The notes beneath the pieces are model-generated. The model saw only the letters and a list, made by a program, of their open reading frames with translations. It made no database searches and was not told the origin of the DNA. A stretch of 64,000 nt of DNA. It comes from Pseudomonas sp. (GTDB lineage Bacteria; Pseudomonadota; Gammaproteobacteria; Pseudomonadales; Pseudomonadaceae). Below, in pieces: positions 25,314-34,549 of the stretch. Numbering within the stretch: the stretch's first letter is position 1; each line of letters begins with the position of its first letter. The position numbers were made by a program, and so were the translations under genes. The DNA lies in contig VMRT01000007.1 in the NCBI GenBank assembly GCA_007713455.1, forward strand, positions 310,001 to 374,000, written 5' to 3'.

Positions 25314-27658
25314 GCCGCACGTCCCGCTTCCATCCCGCCACCCGTTTCCAGCCCTACGCCGGCCCGGCAGGCGGCTGGGGCGCGCTGCGCAGCGTGGCCA
25401 GCGCCTGGCTCGGCAGTGGCAACGCGCTGAAGAACATCCGCGCCATGCTGCGCACCAACCAGAACGGCGGCTTCGACTGCCCCGGCTGCGCCTGGGGTGA
25501 TTCGCCGGAGGCCGGTGCAGTGAAGTTCTGCGAGAACGGCGCCAAGGCAGTGAACTGGGAAGCGACGCGGCGTCTGGTGGATGCCGCCTTCTTCGCCCGC
25601 CACAGCGTCAGCCAGTTACGCGAGCAGAGTGATTACTGGCTCGAATACCAGGGCCGCCTGAGCGAACCGGTCCGTTACGACGCCGCCAGCGACCGCTACC
25701 TGCCGATCAGCTGGGACGATGCCTTTGCGCTGATCGCCCATCACCTGAACGGCCTGGACAGCCCGCACCAGGCAGCCTTCTACACTTCCGGTCGGGCCAG
25801 CAACGAAGCGGCCTATCTCTACCAGCTGTTCGGTCGCAGCTTCGGCACCAACAATTTTCCCGACTGCTCGAACATGTGCCACGAGGCCAGCGGCGTCGCC
25901 CTGACCGAATCCATCGGCGTCGGCAAGGGCACGGTGACGCTGGATGATTTCGATCACGCCGATGCGATCTTCGTTCTCGGGCAGAACCCCGGCACCAACC
26001 ATCCGCGCATGCTCGAACCATTGCGTCAGGCTGTGGAGCGCGGCGCTCAGGTGGTCTGCTTCAATCCATTGCGCGAGCGCGGGCTGGAGCGCTTCCAGCA
26101 CCCGCAGAAGCCCATCGAGATGCTCGCCAATCAGGACGCGCCAACTCACAGTGCCTACTTGCGGCCCAATCTCGGTGGCGATCTCGCGGTGCTGCGCGGT
26201 ATCGCCAAGTACCTGCTGCAATGGGAGCAGGAAGCCCAGGCCAGCGGCGCGCCGGCAGTGTTCGAGCACGCGTTTCTGGCTGAGCACAGCCACGGGCTGG
26301 AGGCCTATCTGGCCGAGGTCGAAGCCACGCCCTGGGCGCTGATTGAGCAGCAGTCGGGGCTCGACCGCGAAACCATTCGCCACGCCGCCGCGATCTATCG
26401 CAACGCGGAAAGGGCCATCGTCTGCTGGGCGATGGGCATCACCCAGCACCGTCACTCGGTGGCGACTATCCAGGAAATCGCCAACCTGCTGCTCCTACGC
26501 GGCAACCTTGGCAAGCCCGGCGCTGGCGCCTGCCCGGTGCGCGGCCACAGCAACGTGCAGGGCGACCGCACCATGGGCATCAACGAGCGGCCGCCGCTTG
26601 CGCTGCTCGATGCACTGCAGCGCCAGTTCGACCTGCCGATGCCGCGCCAGCCCGGCTACAACACCGTGGAATGCATCCAGGCCATGCTCGCCGGGCAGGT
26701 CAAGGTGTTCATCGGTCTGGGCGGCAACTTCGCCCAGGCCACGCCGGACACCCCGCGCACGCAGCAGGCGCTGCGCAACTGCGCGCTGACCGTACAGATC
26801 AGCACCAAGCTCAACCGCAGCCACCTGACCATGGGCCGCGACGCGCTGATCCTGCCGTGCCTCGGCCGCACCGACATCGACCGCCAGGCGTGCGGCCCGC
26901 AGGCGGTCACCGTGGAAGACTCGTTCAGCATGATCCACGCCTCGCGCGGCCAGCTCGAGCCCGCGTCCGCCGAGATGCGCTCGGAGCCGGCCATCGTCGC
27001 CGGCATCGCCGCCGCCACGCTGGGCAAGCGCCCGGTGGACTGGCTCTGGCTGGTGGAGGACTACGCCCGTATCCGCGAGCTGATCGCGGCGACCATTCCC
27101 GGTTTCATCGGCTTCGACCACCGTCTGCATCGACCTGGCGGTTTCTACCTGGGCAACGCCGCCGCCCGGCGCGAATGGAACACCGCCAGCGGTCGCGCCG
27201 AATTCAAGGCGCACCCGCTGCCGGCCGATCTGCTACCCGAGCAGGCCCGCCACGGCGGCGTGGAGGCCGACCTGATCCTGCAGACGCTGCGCTCCCACGA
27301 TCAGTACAACACCACGCTCTATGGTCTGGATGATCGTTATCGTGGGGTGAAAGGCATGCGCGATGTGGTGTTCGTCAATCCCGCCGACATCCAGCGGCTG
27401 GGCCTGGAAGCCGGGCAGCAGGTCGATCTGCTATCGCTGTGGGACGATGGCATCGAGCGCCGCGTGCGCGGTTTCACCCTGCTCGCCTACGACACCCCGC
27501 TCGGCCAGGCCGCCGCCTATTACCCGGAAACCAACCCGCTGGTGCCGCTGGAGAGCTTTGGCGAGCGCAGCCACACGCCGACTTCGAAATTCATCGCGAT
27601 TCGCGTGCTGCCGAACACGCAGAAGACCGAGCAGCCGCTGATCGCCAGCGGCCAATGA
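25310..27658 (+). CDS. FdhF/YdeP-family molybdopterin oxidoreductase (formate dehydrogenase-like)
   Basis: This 782-residue protein has the bis-MGD molybdenum oxidoreductase fold: TSGRASNEAAYLYQ, LGQNPGTNHPRM, GHSNVQGDRTMGI, ALTVQISTKLNRSH, and a C-terminal molydopterin-binding domain (RSHDQYNTTLYG). The residue at the usual Mo-ligand position appears to be Cys190 (NMCHEASG), not selenocysteine. The N-terminal Cys set is C57, C60, C74 (CPGC plus FCENG), as in E. coli YdeP, and lacks the four-Cys pattern of FdhF, so a normal [4Fe-4S] cluster is doubtful. There are no beta or gamma subunit genes nearby, so the electron partner is unknown. Formate is a plausible but unproven substrate. Confidence 0.88.
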   Translation: MSRTSRFHPATRFQPYAGPAGGWGALRSVASAWLGSGNALKNIRAMLRTNQNGGFDCPGCAWGDSPEAGAVKFCENGAKAVNWEATRRLVDAAFFARHSVSQLREQSDYWLEYQGRLSEPVRYDAASDRYLPISWDDAFALIAHHLNGLDSPHQAAFYTSGRASNEAAYLYQLFGRSFGTNNFPDCSNMCHEASGVALTESIGVGKGTVTLDDFDHADAIFVLGQNPGTNHPRMLEPLRQAVERGAQVVCFNPLRERGLERFQHPQKPIEMLANQDAPTHSAYLRPNLGGDLAVLRGIAKYLLQWEQEAQASGAPAVFEHAFLAEHSHGLEAYLAEVEATPWALIEQQSGLDRETIRHAAAIYRNAERAIVCWAMGITQHRHSVATIQEIANLLLLRGNLGKPGAGACPVRGHSNVQGDRTMGINERPPLALLDALQRQFDLPMPRQPGYNTVECIQAMLAGQVKVFIGLGGNFAQATPDTPRTQQALRNCALTVQISTKLNRSHLTMGRDALILPCLGRTDIDRQACGPQAVTVEDSFSMIHASRGQLEPASAEMRSEPAIVAGIAAATLGKRPVDWLWLVEDYARIRELIAATIPGFIGFDHRLHRPGGFYLGNAAARREWNTASGRAEFKAHPLPADLLPEQARHGGVEADLILQTLRSHDQYNTTLYGLDDRYRGVKGMRDVVFVNPADIQRLGLEAGQQVDLLSLWDDGIERRVRGFTLLAYDTPLGQAAAYYPETNPLVPLESFGERSHTPTSKFIAIRVLPNTQKTEQPLIASGQ

Positions 27659-27661
27659 CGC

Positions 27662-28051
27662 TCATTCGAAGCGGCTGGAGTCGTCGCGATCGTGCTGGTA
27701 GCGCCGGTTGAGCGGAAACGGCGGCAGCCAGCCTTCGCGGCGCACGGTCCAGCACTCGTAGGTCGGCGTCAGTTGGTCGGGTGCATCCAGGGCGCCGAGA
27801 TGCACCTCGATTTCATCGGCGAGGCGGGAAAAAACCGACGAGCCACAGCGCGGGCAGAAATGCCGTCCGGCATATTCGACCGTCTCGCCCTCGACGGTTA
27901 CCGCGTCCTGCGGGAACACCGCAGCTGCGTAGAACAAAGCACCATGATGCTTGCGGCAGTCCAGGCAGTGGCAGATCCCGACCCGATAGGGCTGCCCCGC
28001 CGTCACGATCCGCAGGTTGCCGCACAGGCAGCCACCGGTTAATGAGTTCAC
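27662..28051 (-). CDS. GFA/CENP-V-family zinc protein
   Basis: This 129-residue protein shows the GFA zinc-binding pattern: GGCLCG near the N-terminus (C8, C10), CHCLDC in the middle and HFCPRCGSSVF later. Members were first described as glutathione-dependent formaldehyde-activating enzymes, but many have no known activity. Here it converges on the formate dehydrogenase-like gene with three bases between the stops. A link to one-carbon metabolism is possible through that neighbour but is positional only. Confidence 0.9.
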   Translation of the reverse strand: MNSLTGGCLCGNLRIVTAGQPYRVGICHCLDCRKHHGALFYAAAVFPQDAVTVEGETVEYAGRHFCPRCGSSVFSRLADEIEVHLGALDAPDQLTPTYECWTVRREGWLPPFPLNRRYQHDRDDSSRFE

Positions 28052-28193
28052 CTTGCGTCTCCTCCGTCAGTGCTGAAAGCCCGCACCCAAGGTTCAGGTC
28101 GCAGACTCTATCGCCCTGAAGCGTAGTCGCCTCTCACGGGCCGCACTAATGACGAACGTAGCCCCTGCTTTAAGGCTGCACACCCGATGGCAG

Positions 28194-31100
28194 CTAGCCT
28201 TTCATCATCTCGAGCACCCGGGCAGCGAGGACATCTATCGCGAAAGGCTTGGTCAGCACCTGCATGCCAGCGCCGAGCGAGCTGTTGCCCAACGCGGCGC
28301 TCTCGGCATAACCAGTGATGAACAGCGTCTTCAGACCGGGGCGCACCTGGCGACCGGCATCGGCCATCTGCCGGCCGTTCATCCCACCGGGCAAGCCGAC
28401 ATCGGTGATCAGCAGGTCGATGCTCACATCCGACTGCAGCAGCTTCAGCCCGGCCACGCTGTCCGATGCTTCGATCAGCGTGTAACCGAGGTCGCCCAGC
28501 ACATCCATCAGCAGCAGGCGTACGGTCGGCTCGTCGTCGACGATCAGAATCGTGCCGCAGGCGCCCGCAAGCGCTGTCGCGGAGTTGTTCTGTACGGACG
28601 TGCCGGTCCCGGCATTGCCGTGGTAGCGCGGCAGGTAGATGCACATCGAGGTTCCGCGACCGACCTCGGAATCGATGCGCACCTGCCCGCCGGACTGTTT
28701 GGCAAATCCGTAGATCATCGAAAGCCCCAGCCCGGTGCCTTCGCCAATCGGTTTGGTGGTGAAGAACGGGTCGAACGCTTTTGCAATCACACTGGGCGTC
28801 ATGCCGGTCCCTGTGTCGGTGACGGACAGCGACAGATACTCGCCGGCGGGCAGGTCATAGGCCTGCGCCATCTCCGGACTGAGCACGCGGTTGGCGGTCT
28901 CGATGGTGATCCGACCGCCGTCGGGCATCGCGTCGCGCGAGTTGATGCAGAGATTGAGGATCGCGTTCTCCAGCTGACTGGCATCGACCGACGCCGCCCA
29001 GAGGTCGGGCGCACTGATGGTTTCGAGGAGGATGCTCGGCCCCACCGTGCGCTGGATCAGCTCGGTCATGCCCTCCATCAGCATGTTGACGTCAACCGGC
29101 CGCGGATCGAGAGTCTGCCGGCGGGAAAAGGCGAGCAGCCGATGGGTCAGCGCCGCGGCACGCCTGGCGGCGCCCTGCGCAGCCGCCATGTACTTGTCGA
29201 TATCGTCCAGCCGCCCCTGGGAAATCCGCACGTTCATCAGTTCCAGCGCGCCACTGATGCCAGCCAGCAAGTTGTTGAAGTCATGGGCGAGACCGCCGGT
29301 CAGCTGGCCGACCGCTTCCATCTTCTGCGACTGACGCAATTTCTCCTCGGCCTGGATCAGCTCCGCTGTCCGCTCAGCCACGCGCTGTTCCAGCGTGTCG
29401 TTGAGTGCACGCAGCGCAGCGGTGGCACGATCCCGCTCTGCCTCGATGGAGCGCCGGTCCTCGACGTCGATCAGCACGCCGGGGAAGCTCAACGGCGTGC
29501 CGTCCTCGGCATGATCGACGCGCCCGTTGGCCTCAAGCCAGTAGAACCTTCCATCAGCGCGGCGCACACGGTACTGGTGCGCATAGGCACCACCGCGGGC
29601 GATGACCTCTTCGATCGCTGCGATCAGTCCGTCCCGGTCCTCAGGGTGCACCGTTGCTATGATCTGCTCGAGGCTAAGCCCGTCACGAGCAAGGGTGGGA
29701 TCGAGGCCGAAGGCGTTCGCAAACCCCTCATCCACGGTGAAGCGGTCGGTTGGCAGATGCCAGTTCCAGGTACCGATGATCGCGCCTGCCTCCAGGGCCA
29801 GCTGGACGCGCTGCACGTTCTCGCGTGCGAGGGCTTCGCTGATCCGAAGCCGCTCTTCGGCGTTTCTGCGCTCGGTGACGTCGTTGAAGAGAATGGCGAT
29901 TCGCCGCTCGGCGGGATCGCCGACGCGGACGGCGCGAACATCGAACCAGCGTTCGAACGCTTCAGCATAGTTCTCGAAATTGGCCGGCTCACCGGTCTTG
30001 GCGACGTGGCCATAGGCTTCGAACCAGAACTGCTCCAGGTCCGGCGCGAACTCGGTGACCCATTTGCCGCGCAGGTCTACGCCGGCCTGGCGCTCGAATG
30101 CAGGATTGGCCTCGAGAAAGCAGTAATCCACGGGATTGTCGTCGGCATCGAACTTGACCTGAACGATGGCGAATGCCGCCTCGATGGTCTCCAGAATGGT
30201 GCTGAAGCGTTCCTCACTCTGGCGCAAGGCAGCCTCGGCGGCGCGCATGCGCGTCAGGTCGAGCATCGCGCCAATCATCCGCACGGCCTGGCCGTGAACG
30301 TCACGAATCACATGACCGCGGTCGAGGATATCCGCATAGGAACCATCCAGACGGCGAAAGCGGTACTCGTCGGTCCAGGTCACCTCGCTGCCATCAATGA
30401 CCGCGTGGATCGACCGGTGAATACGTGCACGGTCATCCGGATGGATATGCGCCAGCCACCAGTCACCGGAGCTGTCGACGTTTGCCAGCGGATGGCCGTA
30501 CGCATGTTCCAGCGCATCGTTCCACAGCACGTGATTGCTGATCAGATCCCAGTCCCAGACCGCATCGTTGGTCGCCTTCGCGGCCAGCCGATAACGCACC
30601 TGGGTGTCTTCCATGGCGAGGCCCGCAAGGTGCTCGCTGGTGCGGTCACGCAGGATTTTCATGAAGCCGAGGTGTGCACCGTTTTCGTCATGGATCGGCG
30701 AGAGTTCGCCCGCAGCCCAGAACTGCTGACCGTCCTTGCGCAAGTGCCATCGCTCGTCCAGAGCGCGGCCCTCACGTAGCGCGCTCTGCATCTCTTCGCC
30801 GAGCCAGTCGCAGGCACGATCGGCCGGCGTGAAGAAGCGCTCCGCGCTCTGCCCACGCATCTCGTCTGCGGTCCAGCCCATCACCTGCTCGGCGCCGGCA
30901 TTCCAGTCTGTGATGATGCCTGCGGTGTCGGTCAGGATGATGGCGAAGTCGATCGCGCTCTCGAATATCGCGCGCTGTCGTGCCTCGCTGCCAGCCAGTG
31001 CCAGAAGGCTGGCTTTCAGCGTTTCGGGGAGATGTTTGGAGGCACCCAACTGTGCGGGTGTCGGGCGCTGACGATGCTGCTCGCGGGCGGGCTGACTATC

Positions 31101-31220
31101 ACGGTGAACTTGAGATAGGGCCGGATCCGGATCGATTCCAGCCCGGTCCAGAACCGTGCGCAGGCGCGCCACCTCAGCCTCCAGCTCCTCTCGGGTCAGA
31201 TTTTCCAGAGCTATTTCCAC
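28194..31220 (-). CDS. hybrid sensor histidine kinase with four PAS domains and a receiver
   Basis: This 1008-residue protein lacks membrane helices. After a coiled N-terminus come PAS domains at about 80-195, 205-330, 345-470 and 485-610 (AGIITDWNAGAEQVMGW, EYRFRRLDGSYADI, RVRRADGRFYWLE and similar). Then follow a coiled coil, HisKA with TGGLAHDFNNLL, HATPase with DTGTGMT and GEGTGLGLSM, and a receiver with VDDEP and LLITDVGLPGGMNG. The start appears to be GTG with a weak ribosome site, so the exact N-terminus is uncertain. It is unlinked to a regulator gene. It closely parallels the other hybrid kinase in this window in catalytic core type. Confidence 0.92.
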   Translation of the reverse strand: MEIALENLTREELEAEVARLRTVLDRAGIDPDPALSQVHRDSQPAREQHRQRPTPAQLGASKHLPETLKASLLALAGSEARQRAIFESAIDFAIILTDTAGIITDWNAGAEQVMGWTADEMRGQSAERFFTPADRACDWLGEEMQSALREGRALDERWHLRKDGQQFWAAGELSPIHDENGAHLGFMKILRDRTSEHLAGLAMEDTQVRYRLAAKATNDAVWDWDLISNHVLWNDALEHAYGHPLANVDSSGDWWLAHIHPDDRARIHRSIHAVIDGSEVTWTDEYRFRRLDGSYADILDRGHVIRDVHGQAVRMIGAMLDLTRMRAAEAALRQSEERFSTILETIEAAFAIVQVKFDADDNPVDYCFLEANPAFERQAGVDLRGKWVTEFAPDLEQFWFEAYGHVAKTGEPANFENYAEAFERWFDVRAVRVGDPAERRIAILFNDVTERRNAEERLRISEALARENVQRVQLALEAGAIIGTWNWHLPTDRFTVDEGFANAFGLDPTLARDGLSLEQIIATVHPEDRDGLIAAIEEVIARGGAYAHQYRVRRADGRFYWLEANGRVDHAEDGTPLSFPGVLIDVEDRRSIEAERDRATAALRALNDTLEQRVAERTAELIQAEEKLRQSQKMEAVGQLTGGLAHDFNNLLAGISGALELMNVRISQGRLDDIDKYMAAAQGAARRAAALTHRLLAFSRRQTLDPRPVDVNMLMEGMTELIQRTVGPSILLETISAPDLWAASVDASQLENAILNLCINSRDAMPDGGRITIETANRVLSPEMAQAYDLPAGEYLSLSVTDTGTGMTPSVIAKAFDPFFTTKPIGEGTGLGLSMIYGFAKQSGGQVRIDSEVGRGTSMCIYLPRYHGNAGTGTSVQNNSATALAGACGTILIVDDEPTVRLLLMDVLGDLGYTLIEASDSVAGLKLLQSDVSIDLLITDVGLPGGMNGRQMADAGRQVRPGLKTLFITGYAESAALGNSSLGAGMQVLTKPFAIDVLAARVLEMMKG

Positions 31221-31550
31221 TATGCATCGTGATGAATGGGCGGGCGGTAATCCCGCAGCGTGCTGCAGGTCATAAAAGCAGAAACCGCCAGGCTTTGCAC
31301 TTGCAGCTGCCCAGGCGGTTGCACGAAATCAAGCGGCCTGGCTCGCCGAACTGTGGCGCCCCAGGTGCATCATTTCCGCCAGGACCCTGCTCTGCCCAGA
31401 TGGGCACCGCACGCGCGGCGGTCGCCGTCGAGCGCTGAATCGATTTGATACAAAGCGGTCCAAAATGCGGGCTCTGTTACGGATTGCCTTGCAGCTATGC
31501 TCGCGCACCCGCCAGACGCGGGATCGTCGTCACTCACGCTAGAGATCCAT
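31221..31550. other. intergenic region between divergent hybrid kinase and terC-like genes
   Basis: This stretch must hold both divergent promoters. The only structure I can point to is a 7-bp inverted repeat, AACCGCC/GGCGGTT (31283-31320), with a 24-base loop. I looked for a manganese-sensing yybP-ykoY riboswitch, which often precedes TerC-type genes, and did not see one. Confidence 0.5.
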
Positions 31551-32324
31551 ATGGAATCGCTTATCCAGCTCTTCTCCGAACCCACCACCTGGGTTGCCCT
31601 GGCAACCTTGATCGCCATGGAGGTGGTTCTCGGCATCGACAACCTGATCTTCATTTCGATTCTGACGAACAAGCTTCCGGAACATCAGCGTGAGCGCGCG
31701 AGGCGCATCGGCATCAGCCTGGCGCTGGTCCTGAGACTAGGCCTGCTCGGCACGGTGGCCTGGATCGTTCAGCTCACCGAGCCGGTCATCGAACTGTTCG
31801 GCAATGCGTTTTCCTGGAAGGACATGATACTGATCGCCGGCGGCCTGTTCCTGCTCTGGAAAGCCACCAAGGAGATTCACCACAGTGTCGACCCGACACC
31901 CGGCGGCGACATGTTCGAAGGCAAGCAGCTCGACAATGCCGTCACGATGGGCTTCAGCGCCGCGATTGCGCAGATATTGCTGCTCGACCTGGTGTTCTCG
32001 GTGGACAGCATCATCACTGCGGTGGGTATGACCGATCATGTCGCGATCATGGTCATTGCCGTGGTCGTCGCGGTAACCGTGATGCTCCTGGCGGCGAACC
32101 CCCTGGCCAAATTCATCAACGAGAACCCGACCGTCGTGATGCTCGCGCTCGGCTTCCTGCTGATGATCGGCATGACCCTCATCGCCGAGGGCTTCGGTGC
32201 CCACGTACCAAAGGGCTACGTGTATGCCGCCATGGCGTTCTCCGCCGGAGTCGAGATGCTGAACATGATGGCCCGGCGCGCACGGCAGAAGCAGCTCGGT
32301 CTCGCTCAACAGCAATCGAAATAA
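31551..32324 (+). CDS. TerC-family integral membrane protein
   Basis: This 257-residue protein has about seven hydrophobic helices and the TerC acidic signatures: [11 protein letters not shown] in helix 1 and [13 protein letters not shown] in the middle, which place Asp residues inside the membrane. TerC proteins are linked to tellurite resistance and to metal (notably manganese) export that supports protein secretion. There is no CBS/CorC domain and no ter operon. I start at the ATG just after AGAGATCC; the open frame extends further upstream without a family match. No operon partners: the next gene is 418 bases away. Confidence 0.9.
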   Translation: MESLIQLFSEPTTWVALATLIAMEVVLGIDNLIFISILTNKLPEHQRERARRIGISLALVLRLGLLGTVAWIVQLTEPVIELFGNAFSWKDMILIAGGLFLLWKATKEIHHSVDPTPGGDMFEGKQLDNAVTMGFSAAIAQILLLDLVFSVDSIITAVGMTDHVAIMVIAVVVAVTVMLLAANPLAKFINENPTVVMLALGFLLMIGMTLIAEGFGAHVPKGYVYAAMAFSAGVEMLNMMARRARQKQLGLAQQQSK

Positions 32325-32742
32325 ACTGACGGTGGGCCTGCATCAGCGAACAGGAGTCACGCTGGAGCAGGCCCGCCGCGCCGAAGCTCTCATAGCCATG
32401 CCGGCATAGAGACCGGCCCGGTATCACACTCTCTGTTTCGAACCACCTGCGGCATGCAACGACTACGGTCACAGAGTATGCCGCCCTTCATCACGCAGTC
32501 ATCAATCCGACAAAAAGTGCCTGAACTTTTGCCAGGAGGGACTGTCAGTCAGCTGATGCACCCTACGGAGCGCCTGCGTTTTCGTGCCGTTTGCACGTCG
32601 GCCTCCGGCCCGTGGCTGCCACCGACTCCGGCCACGTTCAGCGTGCTTCTCGCTGCCTCCGAGCCTGCGTCTCGCGCGCCAGACAAGCCGACCTCACTAC
32701 CCTCACGCTTGGGTCCTATTCTTCCAATAACGCGAATTTTTC
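32325..32742. other. intergenic region before the SH3-domain gene
   Basis: No gene is recognisable in these 418 bases. The one notable element is an AlgU/RpoE-like promoter match, listed separately, which would give a 5' untranslated region of about 185 bases. Nothing else could be interpreted. Confidence 0.5.
32523..32549 (+). promoter_or_regulatory. candidate AlgU (sigma-22/RpoE-type) promoter
   Basis: GAACTT (32523-32528), a 16-base spacer and TCAGT (32545-32549) resemble the AlgU consensus GAACTT-N16/17-TCTGA. It points towards the envelope-associated SH3 protein. The -10 is imperfect and the leader long. Confidence 0.3.
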
Positions 32743-33417
32743 ATGTCCATATCTCTTCATCTTTTTGCCTTGCTCTCCCGGTTCAGCTTTTCCCAGCCGC
32801 GCCAAGTCATCGGCGCCAGTCTATTGGGCGCCCTGCTTGTTGCCGGTCCCGTAAACGCCCAGGAATCCTCGGATAACACGCGCTGGGTCAGCGACAGTCT
32901 GAATACCTACGTACGCAGCGGCCCTACCGACGGCTATCGCATCGTCGGCACGCTGACCTCGGGGCAGAAGGTCGAGCTGATCAGCACTCAGGGCGATTAC
33001 AGCCAGGTACGCTCGGAGTCCGGCAGCAACGTCTGGATACCCAGCAAGGAACTGCAGGACGTTCCCGGCCAGGCCGAGCGCCTGCCGCAGCTCGAACAGC
33101 AAGTCGCAGAACTGAGCGAGGAACTCAAGACCATCGACGAAAGCTGGCAGGTGCGTGTGCAAGGCATGCAGGAAACCCTGGACTCGCGCAAAGCCCTGAT
33201 CGACGAACTCGACGCCCGCCGCATCGCCCTCGAGGCGGAGCTGACCGAAGCACAGTCCGAACTGCGTACGACCCAGGCGCGGCTCGGCGACGAGAACAAG
33301 CAGGTGCTCATGCAGTACATGGTCTATGGCGGCAGCATCGCCGGTGCTGGGCTGCTGGTGGGCCTGATCCTGCCAATGCTCACCCGCGGCCGTAAGCGTA
33401 ACGATCGCTGGTTCTGA
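32743..33417 (+). CDS. SH3-domain, coiled-coil membrane protein (TIGR04211/YgiM type)
   Basis: This 224-residue protein begins with a signal sequence ending near VNAQE. A bacterial SH3 domain follows at about 47-105 (DSLNTYVRSGPTDGYRIVGTL, split at the start of the motif TYVRSGP). Next comes a long Glu/Leu-rich coiled coil (about 112-190), then a C-terminal membrane helix (SIAGAGLLVGLILPML) and a basic tail RGRKR. This is the layout of the YgiM/TIGR04211 family, whose role is unknown but envelope-located. The gene converges with azlD, with five bases between the stops. Confidence 0.88.
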   Translation: MSISLHLFALLSRFSFSQPRQVIGASLLGALLVAGPVNAQESSDNTRWVSDSLNTYVRSGPTDGYRIVGTLTSGQKVELISTQGDYSQVRSESGSNVWIPSKELQDVPGQAERLPQLEQQVAELSEELKTIDESWQVRVQGMQETLDSRKALIDELDARRIALEAELTEAQSELRTTQARLGDENKQVLMQYMVYGGSIAGAGLLVGLILPMLTRGRKRNDRWF

Positions 33418-33422
33418 CTCGA

Positions 33423-33734
33423 TCAGCCGATGAGGGCTGCCGCTGTGTAGTAGAGCGCTGCACCGACCAGCATGCTGCCAACCAGACCGACTCGGCCGCT
33501 GATGGCGAGCAGAGCGACACCCAATAGTGACGTCGCAGCAGCAGCCGGTGCAGCGCTGATTTCGCTGTATGCGACGTAGACTGCGAGATTGATGAACACC
33601 GCGGTCGGCAGGATCTGCCCGACGATGCGTAGACCGCCCGCGCCGAGCGGCATGCTGACGAATACTGGCACGACTCTGACCAACAAGCTGGTGATCAGCA
33701 GCGCGGCGGTGGCAATCAGGACCGCCCCGTTCAT
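33423..33734 (-). CDS. azlD: AzlD-type branched-chain amino acid exporter subunit
   Basis: This 103-residue protein has four short hydrophobic segments and fits AzlD, the small partner of AzlC. AzlCD (BrnFE-like) exports branched-chain amino acids or analogues. I start at the ATG overlapping the azlC stop (ATGA), which gives the usual AzlD length; the open frame upstream overlaps azlC and is not coding. Confidence 0.88.
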   Translation of the reverse strand: MNGAVLIATAALLITSLLVRVVPVFVSMPLGAGGLRIVGQILPTAVFINLAVYVAYSEISAAPAAAATSLLGVALLAISGRVGLVGSMLVGAALYYTAAALIG

Positions 33735-34453
33735 GCTCTGACTCCGTTCAATAGCAAGGCTACGAGTAATACGCCGGGGATCCAGAAGTACACAGGACCA
33801 AGCGTCAGGATCAGTCCGAGGGAAGCTGCGGCACAAAGAAAGATCAAAGCTGCCCCGGCGACCTGATGGCGCCGAATGTGCGCTCGCCGTGCCTTCAGCT
33901 GCGACAAGGCGAGGTAAAACAACACAGCGCTCGCCGGAAATCCGAGGTTGAAATCGTTGCTGAGCCAATCTTCAGGCAGAACCCCACCGATCACAGCGCC
34001 AAAGGCTCCTGCCAGTACCCAGGTTAGAAATATCGCGCTGCGTATCTGCAGCATCCGGTCGATCGGCTCGTCGTCCCGTTCACAGGCATAGGCTTCGTCG
34101 CCTAGCATGTGCGCACTGCAGGCGCGCGCGAATGCAGATCGAGGCATCCGTCGTATAGTCGAGATCGCCATCGGCAGGTAACGACAATTGATCGATGCAG
34201 TTACAAGCAGCAGCGTAAAGAACCCCGTGCCACTTTCGGACAGCGGCAATGCTGCAAACTGCCCGCTGCCAGTGAAACCTAGCAAGCCGAGCAGCAAAAC
34301 ATCCAGTACCGACCAGCCGGACCGTGCGGCAAGCACGCCGAACAGCATGGCAACCGGCATGACCGACAATGCCGCCGGAAGGGCCTGTTTCAAAGCGCTG
34401 CCGGTTACGAGCGTGGGCGCCGCCGGGTCCGCGTTCTCTACTATTTCTGACAA
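33731..34453 (-). CDS. azlC: AzlC-type branched-chain amino acid exporter subunit
   Basis: This 240-residue membrane protein has the AzlC blocks GLLGFTGSGQFAALPL, INCRYLPMA and HMLGDEAYA. It overlaps azlD by four bases. An AraC regulator gene lies 96 bases upstream on the same strand, suggesting a regulator-exporter unit. Export of leucine, isoleucine, valine or toxic analogues is the known role of the family; the substrate here is not visible. Confidence 0.9.
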   Translation of the reverse strand: MSEIVENADPAAPTLVTGSALKQALPAALSVMPVAMLFGVLAARSGWSVLDVLLLGLLGFTGSGQFAALPLSESGTGFFTLLLVTASINCRYLPMAISTIRRMPRSAFARACSAHMLGDEAYACERDDEPIDRMLQIRSAIFLTWVLAGAFGAVIGGVLPEDWLSNDFNLGFPASAVLFYLALSQLKARRAHIRRHQVAGAALIFLCAAASLGLILTLGPVYFWIPGVLLVALLLNGVRA

Positions 34454-34549
34454 TTACACCACTCTCCGAGCTGCGCGATGACATGCGCAGCGAAGTGTGA
34501 GTAGTGCCGCCGAAGGATTCTTGTACGATCGTGCAACCGCGCGCTGACT

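Noticed and set aside
28149-30779. 876-codon plus-strand frame opposite the second hybrid kinase
   Set aside because: Antisense shadow; histidine kinase and receiver motifs are on the minus strand.
31221-31550. Manganese (yybP-ykoY) riboswitch before the TerC gene
   Set aside because: Looked for because of the gene family; no matching conserved core or terminator arrangement was found.
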